From: Congeria kusceri
Taxonomy: Eukaryota > Mollusca > Bivalvia > Myida > Dreissenidae
Length of the DNA stretch: 64,000 nt
Direction: 5' to 3'
Assembly: GCA_027627225.1 (NCBI GenBank)
Contig: CM051029.1
Location: forward strand, 70,666,578 to 70,730,577
Of the stretch, positions 1 through 11,254 are shown in pieces. Made by a program: the position numbers and the translations under genes. The notes under the pieces were generated by a model. That model saw nothing but the letters and a program-made list of their open reading frames with translations, searched no databases and was not told where the DNA came from. How positions within the stretch are numbered: the stretch's first letter is position 1; the number at the start of each line of letters is the position of its first letter.

Positions 1-251
1 CGAGTTTTAGATATTTTCTAATGAATTAAAGGAATTCGGTAAAGGACTATCCCAAGAACATTCCTGCAAAGTTTGGTTAAAATCCATTAAGTTGTTTCAG
101 GAAATACGTTGTCTGTAGTTAATTGATGCCGACGGACGACGGACTGTGGCTGATCACAATAGCTCACCCTGGAGCACTTTGTTCTCCAGTGCACTGATAA
201 AAACAAGAAACGACTCAGAGCGCACAGACCTTCACCAAAATATGAACCATG

Positions 252-1866
252 TCACCCAACATAACCTTGTCCTTAACAATTGAATTATCCAGTCAGTTAC
301 CTCCCTTGCCCTTAACAATTGAAACATCCAGTCAGTCAGTTACCTCCCTAGCCCTAAGCAATAGAATTCTCCAGTAAGTTACCCCCCTTGCCCTTAACAA
401 TTGAATTACCCAGTCAGTCAGTTACCTCCCTTGTCCTTAACAATTGAGTTCTCCAATCAGTTACCTCCCTTGCCCTTAACAATTGAAATATCCAGTCAGT
501 TACCTCCCTTGCCCTTAACAATTGAATTCTCCAGTCAGTTACCACACTTGCCCATAACAATTGAATCCTCCAGTCAGTCAGTTACCTCCCTTGCCCTTAA
601 TAATTAAAATATCTAGTCAGTTACCTCTATTGCCCTTAACAATTGAATTATCCAGTCAGTTACCTCCCTTCTCCTTAACAATTGAAGTATCCAGTCTGTT
701 ACCTCCCTGGTCCTTAATAATTGAATTCTCCAGTCAGTTACTTCCCTTGCCCTTAACAATTGAATTCTCCAGATACCTCCCTTGCCCTTAAAAATTGATT
801 TATCCAGTCAGTCAGTTACCTCCCTTGTCCTTAACAATTGAATTATCCAGTCAGTTAGCTCCAATGTCCTTAACAATTAAATTATCCAGTCAGTTACCTC
901 CCTTGCCCTTAACAATTGAATTCTCCAGTCAGTTACCTCCCTTGCCCTTAACAATTGAATTCTCCAGTCAGTTACCTCCCTTGCTCTTAACAATTGAATT
1001 CTCCAGTCAGTTACCTCCCTTGCCCTTAACAATTGAATTATCCAGTCAGTCAGTTACCTACCTTGCCCTTAACAATTGAATTATCCAGTCAGTTACCTCC
1101 CTTGTCCTTAACAATTGAATTCTCCAGTCAGTTACCTCCCTAGCCTTTAACAATTGAATTCTCAAGTCAGTTATCTCCCTTGCCCTTAACAATTGAATAA
1201 TCCAGTCAGTCAGTTACCTCCCTTGTCCTTACCAATTGAATTCTCCAGTCAGTTACCTATCCAGTCAGTCAGTTACCTACTTTGCCCTTAACAATTGAAT
1301 AATCCAGTCAGTTACCTCCCTTGTCCTTAACAATTGAATTCTCCAGTCAGTTACATCCCTTGCCTTTAACAATTGAATTATCCAGTCAGTTACCTCCCTT
1401 GCCCTTAACAATTGAATTATCCAGTCAGTTACCTCCCTTGCCCTAAGCAATTGGTTTATCCAGTCACTTACCTCCCTTGTCCTTAACAATTGAATTCTCC
1501 AGTCAGTTACTTCCCTTGCCCTTAACACTTGAATTTTCCCTTTAAAAATTGATTTATCCAGTCAGTCAGTTACCTCCCTTGCCCGTAAAAATTGAATTAC
1601 TCAGTCAGTTAGTTACCTCCGTTGCCCTTAACAATTACCTGCCCTTAACAAGTGAATTCTCCAGTCAGTTACCTCCCTTGCCCTTAACAAATGAATAATC
1701 CTTAACAAATGAATTATCCAGTCAATCATTTACCTTCCTTGCCCTTAACAATTGAATTATCCAGTCAATCAGTTACCTCCCTTGCCCTTAACAATTGAAT
1801 TCTCCACTCAGTTACCTCCCTTGTCCTTAAAAAATGAATTCTCCCATCAGTTATCTCCCTTGCCCT
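252..1866. repeat. 39-bp minisatellite
   Basis: About 40 degenerate copies of a 39-bp unit, with a core of TTACCTCCCTTGCCC, TTAACAATTGAATT and TCCAGTCAG. The trailing CAGT is sometimes doubled (CAGTCAGTCAG). The period is a multiple of three, so long open frames run through it on both strands. Their repetitive residue pattern shows they are by-products. Copies degrade toward the right edge near 1866. No gene is visible to the left of it in the window. Confidence 0.95.
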
Positions 1867-2393
1867 ATCTCCCAATAATGAAGATTCTTTTAAAAGATTT
1901 CAGAATCCAGAATGTGATCTAGACCACCACCAAACTTTAATGGGATGTTCATTGGCCCATTTTCTACCTTTCCAAAAATTGTTATGCAATACTTTTGTTG
2001 AATATTTGCTAACAGACAAACAGCCAACCATTGGTTACGAAAACATAACCTGCTTGGCTGAGCAGTGATTTTTTTTTAAATTTCCTAACTGACTGTGCCC
2101 ACGACATGTGGCACTTGTATTTTGCTTTTTTAATAATTAATATATTCAAATGTTTCATCTACTGAACTTCTTTTTGACAATGGTGCCGATTAAAATAATC
2201 ATTGAATAATTTTTTTCTACTAAGGCACCCGCGTGTAAAATACTAATTACTTGGGGGAATAAAATTTACTATTTTGTCCGGGGAAACTGCCTTTAAATGG
2301 CACTAAAATTAGCGAAAAATATCACTGCTGAGGTAAGAATCAATTATTATAAACAACTTGACACTAAAAATTGTTTTGTTGTTTCATGTTGTA
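1867..2393. other. No recognised feature
   Basis: AT-rich spacer between the minisatellite and a hAT-like element. I see no coding signal, RNA gene or clear repeat. Confidence 0.6.
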
Positions 2394-2401
2394 GTAAACA
2401 G

Positions 2402-3529
2402 TAGGGGTGCAACGGGTACCCGAAAATACCGGCATTCTCAGTTTCATAAAAATTTACTCGAGTTCGGTTCCTCAATGGAAAATTCGGGACGGGTAATAAA
2501 ATAATTGTGCAATTCAACATTTTTAATCATCGTCATCTTTCTTCAAATTCTTCTTAATCTAAAACCACATTTAACAAATTAATAAAACCAAGATGCATAG
2601 GTGTTTCTATTTGACATAAAATAAAAGCAAATATTCTGCTCTCGCTCCTGGATATTGGAGTACATCGCTGAACGAACCCCACTGAAAAGCTGTATAAATA
2701 GACGTCTTAAGCCAAGGTGTTTCGAAAATTCCAGCTGAGGAAATCGGTGTGGCCGAGTGTTTTGGCTTTTAACGGAACTGAATTTAAACTCAGAGCATCG
2801 TTATTTATATGACCAAACCTAAGTAAATGTCAAATTATCATTAATGAAAAGAAATGATCATTTTTTTACAGCTACCGAAACTGCTGACGGGTAGGAGTGT
2901 GGTTATTCAGTATTCATCCTTTCTTTTCCCTGCGCCATATATTTCCCCGTCAAATTCACGCCTCGAATGACGAATCAATACCTTTATAACGTATATATAT
3001 GCATACACATGAAGCTTGTGCATTATTACCTGCTGAATTATTAACATAACCCTCTGCAAAAAACCTATGCAAATAACTTACAAACACATCTGTATTTATC
3101 AAAACAATCATACTTTTGTTTTTTAAACAACAATTTTATCAAGGTTTATTTCTTAGAACTTAAATATCCTGTAATACAAATAAACTAGCAGTATTGCAAT
3201 GACAATTAATAACAAGGATATCAGTGAAACTGATGTATGCTGCCCAATGCGCATTCTCAATCAATATAAATGCAATGAGATATATTAAAATGATTAAAAA
3301 TCACTAGGCAACACCAAATCTGACACCAAAACTGTATGTGAACATGTCACCAACGAGAATAATTTCATTAATCGTCTAATCTTCAAAGTAGAAACAATGT
3401 TTACTGATCGGAACAGACCTCTAGAGGTTCGAAGTTGATGTGTACTTTTACTTATATCAGTACCTGACCCGACCCGCAAATACCCGACCCGAAGAAAGAT
3501 ACCCGACCCGACCATAATTTGCTACCCTA
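2402..3529. mobile_element. Non-autonomous hAT-like element with tRNA-like segment
   Basis: The left end reads TAGGGGTGCAACGGG and the right end, reverse-complemented, begins TAGGGTAGCAAATT. The flanks are GTAAACAG (2394-2401) and GTAAGCAG (3530-3537), an 8-bp near-perfect target duplication typical of the hAT superfamily. GGGTACCCG and CCCGACCCG-rich stretches lie inside both ends. There is no transposase frame, so it is non-autonomous. Around 2746-2812 is a degenerate tRNA-like stretch with a good A-box (TGGCCGAGTG) and a poor B-box. The superfamily call rests on duplication length and TIR style, not on protein evidence. Confidence 0.7.
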
Positions 3530-3537
3530 GTAAGCAG

Positions 3538-4733
3538 CAGTTTACCACTTAATCATATACTTTTACAATATTTTGATCATATGACCAATTTTTCTGCTTA
3601 ACGAAGAACCAATTAGTCACCATTTGTATCTGACTTCTAACTTCTAAGAAATTCAAAGAAATATATCACTTACCAGTAAAAGTTAAAAATATGAATAAAT
3701 TAAAAACTAAACAACTATGCAGCACATGTAATGGCCGCATTTCATTAATTTTGTTGTACCTATAAGAACTTAATTTCAGGAAACTACTATATACGCTAGT
3801 TATCATCTTAAATCACATTGTCGCTTAATTTTAATTCACATTACATACAAAATGAGGATAAATACTGACTGTAATGTAGAATAATACTCATAGACATTAC
3901 ATAGTGTGACCATATTCCTAAAAAATCTTTCTTCTTCTTAACAAATTTATTGCTCATTGTAGATGAAACTCATTATAAATTATATGTTCTTTATTTATAG
4001 TCAACTTATTATAATCTAAACTTGTCCTCATGGTGTTTTAAATGCATCAAGTATTTTTGAAATTAAAAAAATGGTGTACTTTGTACAAAACACTAATATG
4101 AAGATCATCATAAATAATTAAGTTTGCATCTCTCATATTGCAAAAACCATTTCAATCATATTATTGCAATCAGAATACACATAATTGTATAATAACAGTT
4201 TGATCATGAAGTCATTACCAAGTTGGCACAGTTTGTCACTGCTGATTGAGTACCTACTCTAACCTGATTAGTGGCTAATTGACACATACAAGGGCCATAA
4301 TCCCTTGATTAACGGCTAAAGGTGACAAAAGGTGAAAATGCAACATGGTAACTTCTCAATCTGCTGAGATCATTTACTGTTAATTGTCAACAAGAATTCT
4401 GAAGCCATTTAATACAATAATCTAATCAAAATATTTCCAAAGTTGATGATTATCCAATCAATGAACAGATTATAGATTCGGGGGAGGAGCTATGGACAAA
4501 TTACACCAATAAAATTCATTCTTACATAAATTTTGCTCAATGTTAACATTTATCATAAAAGGGTGCTGGAAAGCTAAAATTTAACTCAGAAGTAGAAGAA
4601 CTACTAATACAAACAGAGTAATATTAGAGATATAGGAAAATACAAAGAGTGACAATTTGAGCAACTAACAAGATAGCTATTTGAACTTTTTGAATAAAAA
4701 TAAACTGCATAGATTGTGGGAGATACTTTCAAA
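3538..4733. other. 5' flank of homeobox gene; nothing else recognised
   Basis: AT-rich sequence upstream of the TALE homeobox start codon. It presumably holds the promoter and 5' UTR, but I cannot point to a convincing TATA box or initiator. No repeat family was recognised. Confidence 0.5.
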
Positions 4734-7700
4734 ATGTCAACAGCATTAAGCTTTGAAATTGATGGAGAAAATAGTATCAGCATACAGCTGAAAAACAATG
4801 GCCGGCTTTCACTTTCGGATATTGCAGCCGCAACCATTGGTAACCTTGGCAACATGGGAGACAACTCTACCTGGGAAGACGGGCCGATGGAGGGAGCAGA
4901 GAATAAGTACTGGACCCATTGTCCTGGGAATCAAACTGAAGTAAGTTGTTAAACTTAGAGATGTTGCTTTTGTCACTAAATATTAAAACAGGGCAGCTAT
5001 GTTTATTTACATATGCAATGAATTACTGTGAATTTCGCATTGAAGATGCTTGCTAGATTTTCCTTATCTTTTAGAAGCATTAAAATTTAAAAGGGTAACT
5101 TCACTGTTTTTGTAGTTTATTAACTGTAAAAAAACAAATTGCCTAAACTGTTCAAATTTCAAACTGCAATCAAAAGTGTCATTTAATTACATTTATCTTT
5201 CATTTACCTGGTATATATAATATTGTTCGCTGATTCTGGAAGGGTAGTCATCTAATGTTGCAAAAACTTGTGACCCAACCCCTTTGCTTTTTGGAAATGT
5301 GTCAATATTTATTATGTCAACACCATGCTGTATTTGTATGTTTTTGTCACTTGTTACACATGAAAAAAGCAATAAAATAGTATTAAACAATTTGTTAGCT
5401 GATTTACTTTGGATATTTAACAGTAAGTTCTAAATTTAATACTTAGAACATTGATAATTTAGCAGGATAAACAATCTTGTTTTAATAACATTACAATTCA
5501 ATCGCAATTCATCTTACAATCAACATCAAATTAATTTTTTTACAGTTTCTGCATATATGAAAGGTGAAAATGATATGCATTGAAAAACATAAATAAATAG
5601 TCAATTAAAGCCAAATGCCTGTACTTATTTACATTACAGTTTCTTGATTAAAGATTATTCATGCATAACAGAGTGTATTAATTATCTATACAAAATATAC
5701 AAGCAACAACAACAAAAAACAACAACACACACAAAATACATAATTAGACCTGTTAGCAACTTTATGCAAAAAAACTTATAGATTAATATGAAATTTTCTT
5801 GGAAGGTTGAAATCAATAATTAATCATTAGATTGTTGCGGTGATCCAGACAACTGCCTAGATCCAGGACTTTTAAAGGATCCTATATTATCGAGAGATAT
5901 GGCAAATTGCAACACTTTTTCTGTATAACTCATTAGTTACATAACAAATAGGTTAATGAGCTGCCATTGCACATCTGTGCTCTCTTAGTGGTGTAGAGCT
6001 GACTGTATATAAGGCATGTCGTGGGAAAATCGGGCTTAATGCATGTGCATGAAGTGTCGTAGTACGCACAGGCTAATCTGGGATGACACTGTCCGCCTAC
6101 AGTGTATTTATGTTTAGAAGAGACTTCCTTGAAAGAGAAAATACCATTAGAGCAGAATGTGTCGTCTGGATAAGCCTGTGCGGACTGCATGGGTTAATCC
6201 CGGACGAAACTTTACGCACATGCATTAAGAATGGGTTATCCACGACAGGCCTCATATGTTCCATAGTATCACTCTGTCCACAAACTTATAGAGCCAATCT
6301 GAGCTGGTAATTAGAATAGTTTTTTTCTCCACCGACAGACTGCTGACAGCAGTGCCAGCGTGTTACGACCCTGGGAGGACCATAGCAGGAAACCACCAAC
6401 AGGTGCCACCCAAATAAACAATGTCAGTATAAATTAGTTACTACACCTGGGCCCGTATTCACAAACCTATTCTTAGACTTAAGACTAAGATAAAGAATAT
6501 TCTTGAAAATTTTATGTGGTGCGTCGTGGGAAAACCGGACTTAATGCATGTGTGTAAAGTGTCGTCCTGGATTAGCCTGTGCAGTCCGCACAGGCTAAAC
6601 CGGGACGACACTTTCCGCCTACAGTGGATTTATGTTTAGAAGAGACTTCCTTGAAACAGAAAATAACATAAAAGTGGAAAGTGCCGTCCAGGATGATTTG
6701 CAGAGTCCTTTATTTAGAATGATTTGTTAATGTCATAAGCAACATTGGTACCCAGCATATTTGTGAATACAGAAGTATTGTTTCATAAGTCTGTTCTTAA
6801 TTCTTAAGTCTAACAATGTGTTGGTGAATGCGGGCCCTGGCATCAGGGTTGGTATTTATAAAGAAACGAAAATGAAGACAAATCTTAAAATTATCATGTA
6901 TTATAGTTTGATTTTCTGAGGAAGAAATGCATTGCTAGAAGATTTTGACACTTATATTGAGTATCTGTCATGCAAATGCTACAAAGCTAAGTCAATCAAA
7001 CACAAATTTTAATTTCGACTAGTGTCCAACTTAAGATAAGAATTACTTAATCTTCCTAAATATGGGCACAGGGGCCATATTCCAGAAACATCTTAAGTCT
7101 ATCTTAAAATATTTTCACTTAAGATCCAATCCAAGAGGCAATAGTTTTAAAACTACATATAAACTAATGATTCCAATTACAGTTAAGTACAAAGTAGCTA
7201 ATAATAAATTGAGAATTAGTGAACATTTAGCAGAATTTCATGTATACATGAATGAAATGTTTAAGAAAAATGATGATTTTAAGGCTAAGATTTCACTTAA
7301 GGTGTTTATTTAAATGCTAATCATAAAATAATGATTTCTTCAACACTCTTCAAAATCCAAATACATTTAATGCAAACCTGTATGAAAATACCAGTGTTGT
7401 AAAGTCAATGTGTCACTGCTCATGCTATCTGTGGGCAGTGTCTCTTCCTGCTCTTAATTTTCCATTATAAGTAAGTACAACACTGCATTAAGGGTACATA
7501 TGTGGCGTGTCATGGGAAAATTGGACTTAATGCACGTGCATAAAGTGTCATCCTGGATCAGTTTGTGCAGTCCGAACAGGCTAATCCAGGACGGCATTTT
7601 TCGCCTACAGTGGATTTATGCTTAGAAGAGACTTCCTTGAAACAGAAAATACCATAAAAGCGGAAATCCAGGACAACACTTTACGTACATGCATTAAGCC

Positions 7701-9530
7701 CGGTTTTCCCACGACGCGCCTCAAATGTTGATTTCTTCAACACTCTTCAGAATTCAAATACGTTTGATGCAACGGTATTAATGCTTGCAAGCCATAGTGT
7801 TTCTTTTGCCTGCTCTAAATTTTCTGTTATACATATCAGTAAGTACAACAGTCCACTGAAACCTGCATTTTTGTACAATTACAGGTATAAAATGTCTGAT
7901 CACATTATAATTATATTTTCAGGTAATTGTTACCGACCAAGCACTGACCAACAACCAAATGAAGCGACAACGAGAAGAAGCAGGAACCACTCTGGACCCA
8001 ATGAAGCGTTCCCGCTTTGTTGAACCAGATTCAACCAGTCAACCTGTCTATGACCTTGTCAGCTCAACCATGACTTTAAATCAACCGATAGTTCTGGCAA
8101 CCACAGAGACAGGTCAAATTTGTCCACCCATTTTCTCAAATAATGAACAATCCATGAATACATACCATCCTGCTGGATACTTCAACCTGGGCATACAGAA
8201 CCATGCTTATGGAGTGTCAGGTCAAGTGCACAGTTTACCTAGCATGTCATCGTCAACAGCAAACAACGCTCCACTGCAACCAGTAGGAAACAGCCAACCA
8301 AAATCTGACGGAAAGCAGTCCTCTTTTCAGCCACTCTCAGACAACATAACTGCCATGGGTCATTTCCTGGCATCGCTTCAACAGGCATCCAATCCTGCAC
8401 CTCCAAATAAAACGGTCAGTGACTATGTGCCAAAAACTCTACAAAGGGAGCAAACTACAGCTTCTTCCAGTACACAGGGTTGCCCCCCTTGGTTTCCTTC
8501 AGCAATATCCTGGATCAACGTTCCAGACTACAATGCTATTGGGCAACAGACAATCAAGAACTTCATACCAAACAACTACAACTCTTCAAGCTTTCAGCCT
8601 GTTATGCCATCAAGGCCTGTAACTCAGGTGCAGTCTCCAATACTAAGTTTGACAACTCCGCTGACAGTACCATCTGTTCCACAGAGCAGCTATATTGACA
8701 GTATACATTCACCAGCAAATCCAAACAGAGCTACTGAGACAGCCATTTTCAAACAAGAGCCAATGACACCAGTCGGAAAGCAGGCAAGCTATGGTTACTT
8801 TGACAACAGCCCAGGCACTGATTCCAGATTTTCTGAATCTCTGTCCAACTTACTGGGTTCCCCACCACCTGACAGCCCCCTGTCCAAAAACCCCTTCTTC
8901 GGAGACCTGCAGAGCCTTTTAAACAATGAATGCAAAAGAGAAATTGTACCCCAAACATTATTTGCTATTAACCCAAAGAAAGAAACTGAGGAAAAGAGAG
9001 AAAATGTCTTTACAAGGGAGAGAAATCTTCAAGAGAGATTTTCTAATTTACAGAGCAGCCACCCAGAGGAGATCCGACAGCTGTCAAGTGTCTTTCGTTA
9101 CCAGTCAGCACTGATAGAAACAGAGCGATTCCGTACCCTGCATGAGAGCAAATATCCCGGCAGCTACAAAGACTCAGTGAACAAGCACTATGACGAGAAA
9201 CTGCATGAGGTCATGGACAGGGTGGAGAAGAGCGTGAGACTGCTAGAATACGCTGACAATGAGAACAAGTCGAAGACGAAGGTGGCCAAGACGCGACCTC
9301 ATCTCAACAAGGAGGCCATACAGCTAATGGAGAACTGGTATAGTCAGAATCAGGACCACCCCTACCCGACCAGCACCACCATAGAGCTGCTAGCGCACAC
9401 TGGAAACGTTGGCATCGAGCAGGTAAAAAAATGGTTTGCCAACAAACGCAACCGCAACCAGAACACACGCTCGCTCACCGAGATCGCTATTCAGAAACGA
9501 AAGCTTGGACAACTCTCGAACAGATGCTGA
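4734..9530 (+). CDS. TALE-class homeobox transcription factor (two exons, ~604 aa)
   Basis: Exon 1 is 4734-4940 (69 codons, donor GTAAGT) and exon 2 is 7923-9530 (acceptor TTTTCAG). Both meet in phase 0. The ATG at 4734 is the first after an in-frame TAG at 4710. The homeodomain lies near the C terminus, about residues 526-588. It has the three-residue TALE insertion (HPYPT) between helices 1 and 2 and a recognition helix with VKKWFANKRNRN. The residue after WF (homeodomain position 50) is Ala. The long middle is rich in Ser, Pro, Gln and Asn and has no other known domain. A charged helical stretch, about residues 420-515, precedes the homeodomain. PBX, MEIS, IRX, TGIF and MKX recognition helices differ from this one. 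The spiralian-specific TALE expansion (SPILE, early embryonic patterning) is the likeliest home, by inference. Role: sequence-specific DNA binding in the nucleus. Confidence 0.9.
5205..5343 (-). other. Possible orphan exon inside homeobox intron
   Basis: On the minus strand, an open stretch ends in a good donor (ATATACCAG, then GTAAATG at about 5205-5213). It has balanced composition, including the segment VFATLDDYPSRISEQ. No homology is recognised, the acceptor is poor, and the stretch lies in the homeobox intron on the opposite strand. It could be chance or an exon of an unseen gene. Confidence 0.2.
6009..6257. mobile_element. Palindromic MITE, copy 1
   Basis: The arms read GTCGTGGGAAAATCGGGC on the left and a diverged complement (GGTTATCCACGACAGGC) on the right. 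Each arm carries an inner TTAATGCATG segment and a second palindrome built on AGCCTGTGC and GCACAGGCT. The middle reads TTTATGTTTAGAAGAGAC. There is no coding capacity. It lies in the homeobox intron. The same family recurs at 6515, 7499, 23338 and 24320. Confidence 0.85.
6448..6838. mobile_element. TIR element (CTTAGACTTAAG family) split by a second MITE
   Basis: The ends are CTGGGCCCGTATTCACAAAC and GGTGAATGCGGGCCCTGG, with an internal TTCTTAGACTTAAG motif inverted at the right as TTCTTAAGTCTAAC. The uninterrupted relative at 12534-12808 shows that the 6515-6702 segment is an insertion. Confidence 0.75.
6515..6702. mobile_element. Palindromic MITE, copy 2 (3'-truncated, nested)
   Basis: It begins TGTGGTGCGTCGTGGG and carries the AGCCTGTGCAGTCCGCACAG palindrome. 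It ends abruptly after the second GTGCCGTCC arm segment, so the terminal repeat is missing. It sits inside the CTTAGACTTAAG-type element. Confidence 0.8.
6839..7498. other. Intronic TTAAG-rich sequence
   Basis: Homeobox-intron sequence. From about 7030 to 7315 it has repeated CTTAAG/TTAAG motifs in both orientations (for example ATCTTAAGTCTATCTTAAAA and TTCACTTAAGG). This resembles another degenerate TIR element of the CTTAGACTTAAG type, but its ends could not be set. Confidence 0.4.
7499..7729. mobile_element. Palindromic MITE, copy 3
   Basis: It starts at TGTGGCGTGTCATGGGAAAA and ends CGGTTTTCCCACGACGCGCC. It is full-length except for a short loss in the second inner palindrome. It ends about 190 bp upstream of the homeobox exon 2 acceptor. 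Confidence 0.85.
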
Positions 9531-9713
9531 CAATTAATGTTGAACAAGTAGTAAAATGTGCTGCAAGTGATGGTCACATGCGAGTCAACATATGATTTTA
9601 ACTCACATAAACTGTAACTTAATACTGAACCGCAGAGTTCTGAGTTAGTGCTAATTGTAAATAGCTGTTTTGATTTTATTTGTTTTACTTTTATACATAT
9701 TATACATGCTTGC

Positions 9714-9719
9714 AATAAA
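9714..9719 (+). terminator. Poly(A) signal of the homeobox gene
   Basis: AATAAA lies 184 bp after the TGA stop at 9528-9530 and is the first such hexamer in the 3' flank. Confidence 0.7.
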
Positions 9720-9852
9720 GTGTTTAAAATGACTTTGAACTACGCATTCTTCCCACTCTTACTTAAAGACATTATTTTACTTTGATGAACATTTGTATAG
9801 CTGCTACATGTTAAGTTATAAATATTTTATAAGTTTTATAAAATATTATACA

Positions 9853-9972
9853 AATATGGACTTTTTAGCTGTGCAATATCGTGTGACTGAGCACAGCAAA
9901 ATGCATATTAAACGAGGCGACAGCTGTACACCATCACATGATATTGCACTGCTAAAAAGTCCATACTTGTTT
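9853..9972. repeat. Fold-back inverted repeat
   Basis: The arm TATGGACTTTTTAGCTGTGC is mirrored by GCACTGCTAAAAAGTCCATA, with a further ATATCGTGTGA / TCACATGATAT pairing. The arms total about 35 bp with a loop near 45 bp. The arm motif GTGCAATATC returns in the array at 10361-10500, so both probably belong to one element. Confidence 0.75.
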
Positions 9973-10360
9973 TATTAAATGACTTATTTAATAAATGACA
10001 GCTGATGAAATAGTAACAAAACAAGCATCTGTTTCAATCATAATATTAAAACAAAATTACAAGTAAAGCAAGTAAATATATTGCTTATCTAAACTCCCGT
10101 TCACATTTCTTCCAAGAGGCATTGTTACAACAGCTGTTTTATCACAATCAACTTTTATTATTCAAATTTACCATCGTTAAAGACAAAGCACATGAGAATA
10201 ACAGTCAGTGATTGTGATTAATTGTGCTTTTAATCCAACATAAATAAAAATGACCCAATTATATCTACTGAACATAGCATCACAAATCCATCCGGAGCTT
10301 ATGTTTTGACTTAGTCGTAAATGACGTCATATTAGGACGTCATCTTTGTACAAAAGAATG

Positions 10361-10500
10361 TTCTGTGCAATATCATCTGATATGTGCACGGGCCAGGTTA
10401 AAGCTGTGCAATATCATCTGATATGTGCACGGGCCAGGTTAAAGCTGTGCAATATCATCTGATATGTGCACAGGCAAGGTTGAAGCTGTGCAATATCATT
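10361..10500. repeat. 41-bp tandem repeat, three copies
   Basis: The unit is GTGCAATATCATCTGATATG followed by TGCACGGGCCAGGTTAAAGCT. Each unit contains its own small palindrome (ATATCATCTGATAT). It shares GTGCAATATC with the fold-back at 9853. Confidence 0.8.
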
Positions 10501-10705
10501 TATGATTTTCTTTGGAGGGTGTGTCGCCGAGCCAATCAAATAACGTTTATTTATAAGTCATATTATAAAATAACTTATTTTCAGGTCGACTTGTAAACAA
10601 ACATGTCTAGTAATAAAGCTCTATTGTGCTAAAGGGGTTTAACTTTGTTAAAAAAATTTATTAGAGGGGTTTAACGATGTGATAGGGGTTTAACTATGTT
10701 AGGGG

Positions 10706-10940
10706 GCCCGGCTAGCTCAGTTGATAGAGCGCTGGACTGTCAATCCCGTGATCGTGTGTTCAAACCCCAGCCCGGCCACAGTGTGTGGGGATTGGTCATG
10801 AAATTATTTATACGGCCATTCTCTGATTCAAGTAGGGCAGTTGTCAGTTACTGGCATAAAGTACTGGTATAACGCTTAGATCGGCTAAACTTGCCCAGGA
10901 AATGTGAGTAGGTTAACTAACCGCCGTGATATGACAGCTA
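10706..10940 (+). mobile_element. tRNA-derived SINE (Asp-like head)
   Basis: The 72-nt head at 10706-10777 has acceptor arms pairing at six of seven positions (GCCCGGC at each end). The D-arm/A-box reads TAGCTCAGTTGATAGAGC and the anticodon loop CTGTCAA (GTC, Asp). A B-box-like TTCAAACCCC follows. The T-stem is poorly paired, so a functional tRNA is unlikely. An unrelated-looking tail follows up to about 10940 (GTGATATGAC), consistent with a SINE. Confidence 0.6.
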
Positions 10941-11254
10941 AAGCAAAAAATATTTTACTCGCCGCCACAGAGTCAGAATTTTGATTAGCATTATTCGGCA
11001 AATCTATGCTGAGTGGCAGCTGATGCCCACCGTAAATTTAAATGGTGTCACTCCAAGTGTAAGTCCAACTGATAGCTGATGCAAAGTGATGTGGATTTCA
11101 GAGTAATTATTATTTCCCCTAATACACAGGTCTATTCAGCATTGACTCGCCTTTGACTTTATTGCCCAAACTCAGCAAATCGAGAAATACAAATACTAGT
11201 ATGTATGTTTGTTTTGCATAGGCCATACTGTATCTGCCTATGCACACAACCTAC

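Noticed and set aside
401..1528. Several 60-95 codon frames on both strands in the left minisatellite
   Set aside because: They follow from a 39-bp period; residue repeats mirror the DNA repeat and no domain is present.
7781..8023. 80-codon plus-strand frame before the homeobox exon
   Set aside because: It crosses the intron-exon border in another frame; the phase-0 exon pair explains the region.
10081..10135. Phase-compatible minus-strand exon after an ACAG acceptor
   Set aside because: It encodes a short Cys-rich run ending in a stop, unlike a membrane transporter; likely chance.
10706..10777. Functional tRNA-Asp gene
   Set aside because: The T-stem is poorly paired and one acceptor pair is lost; better explained as a SINE head.
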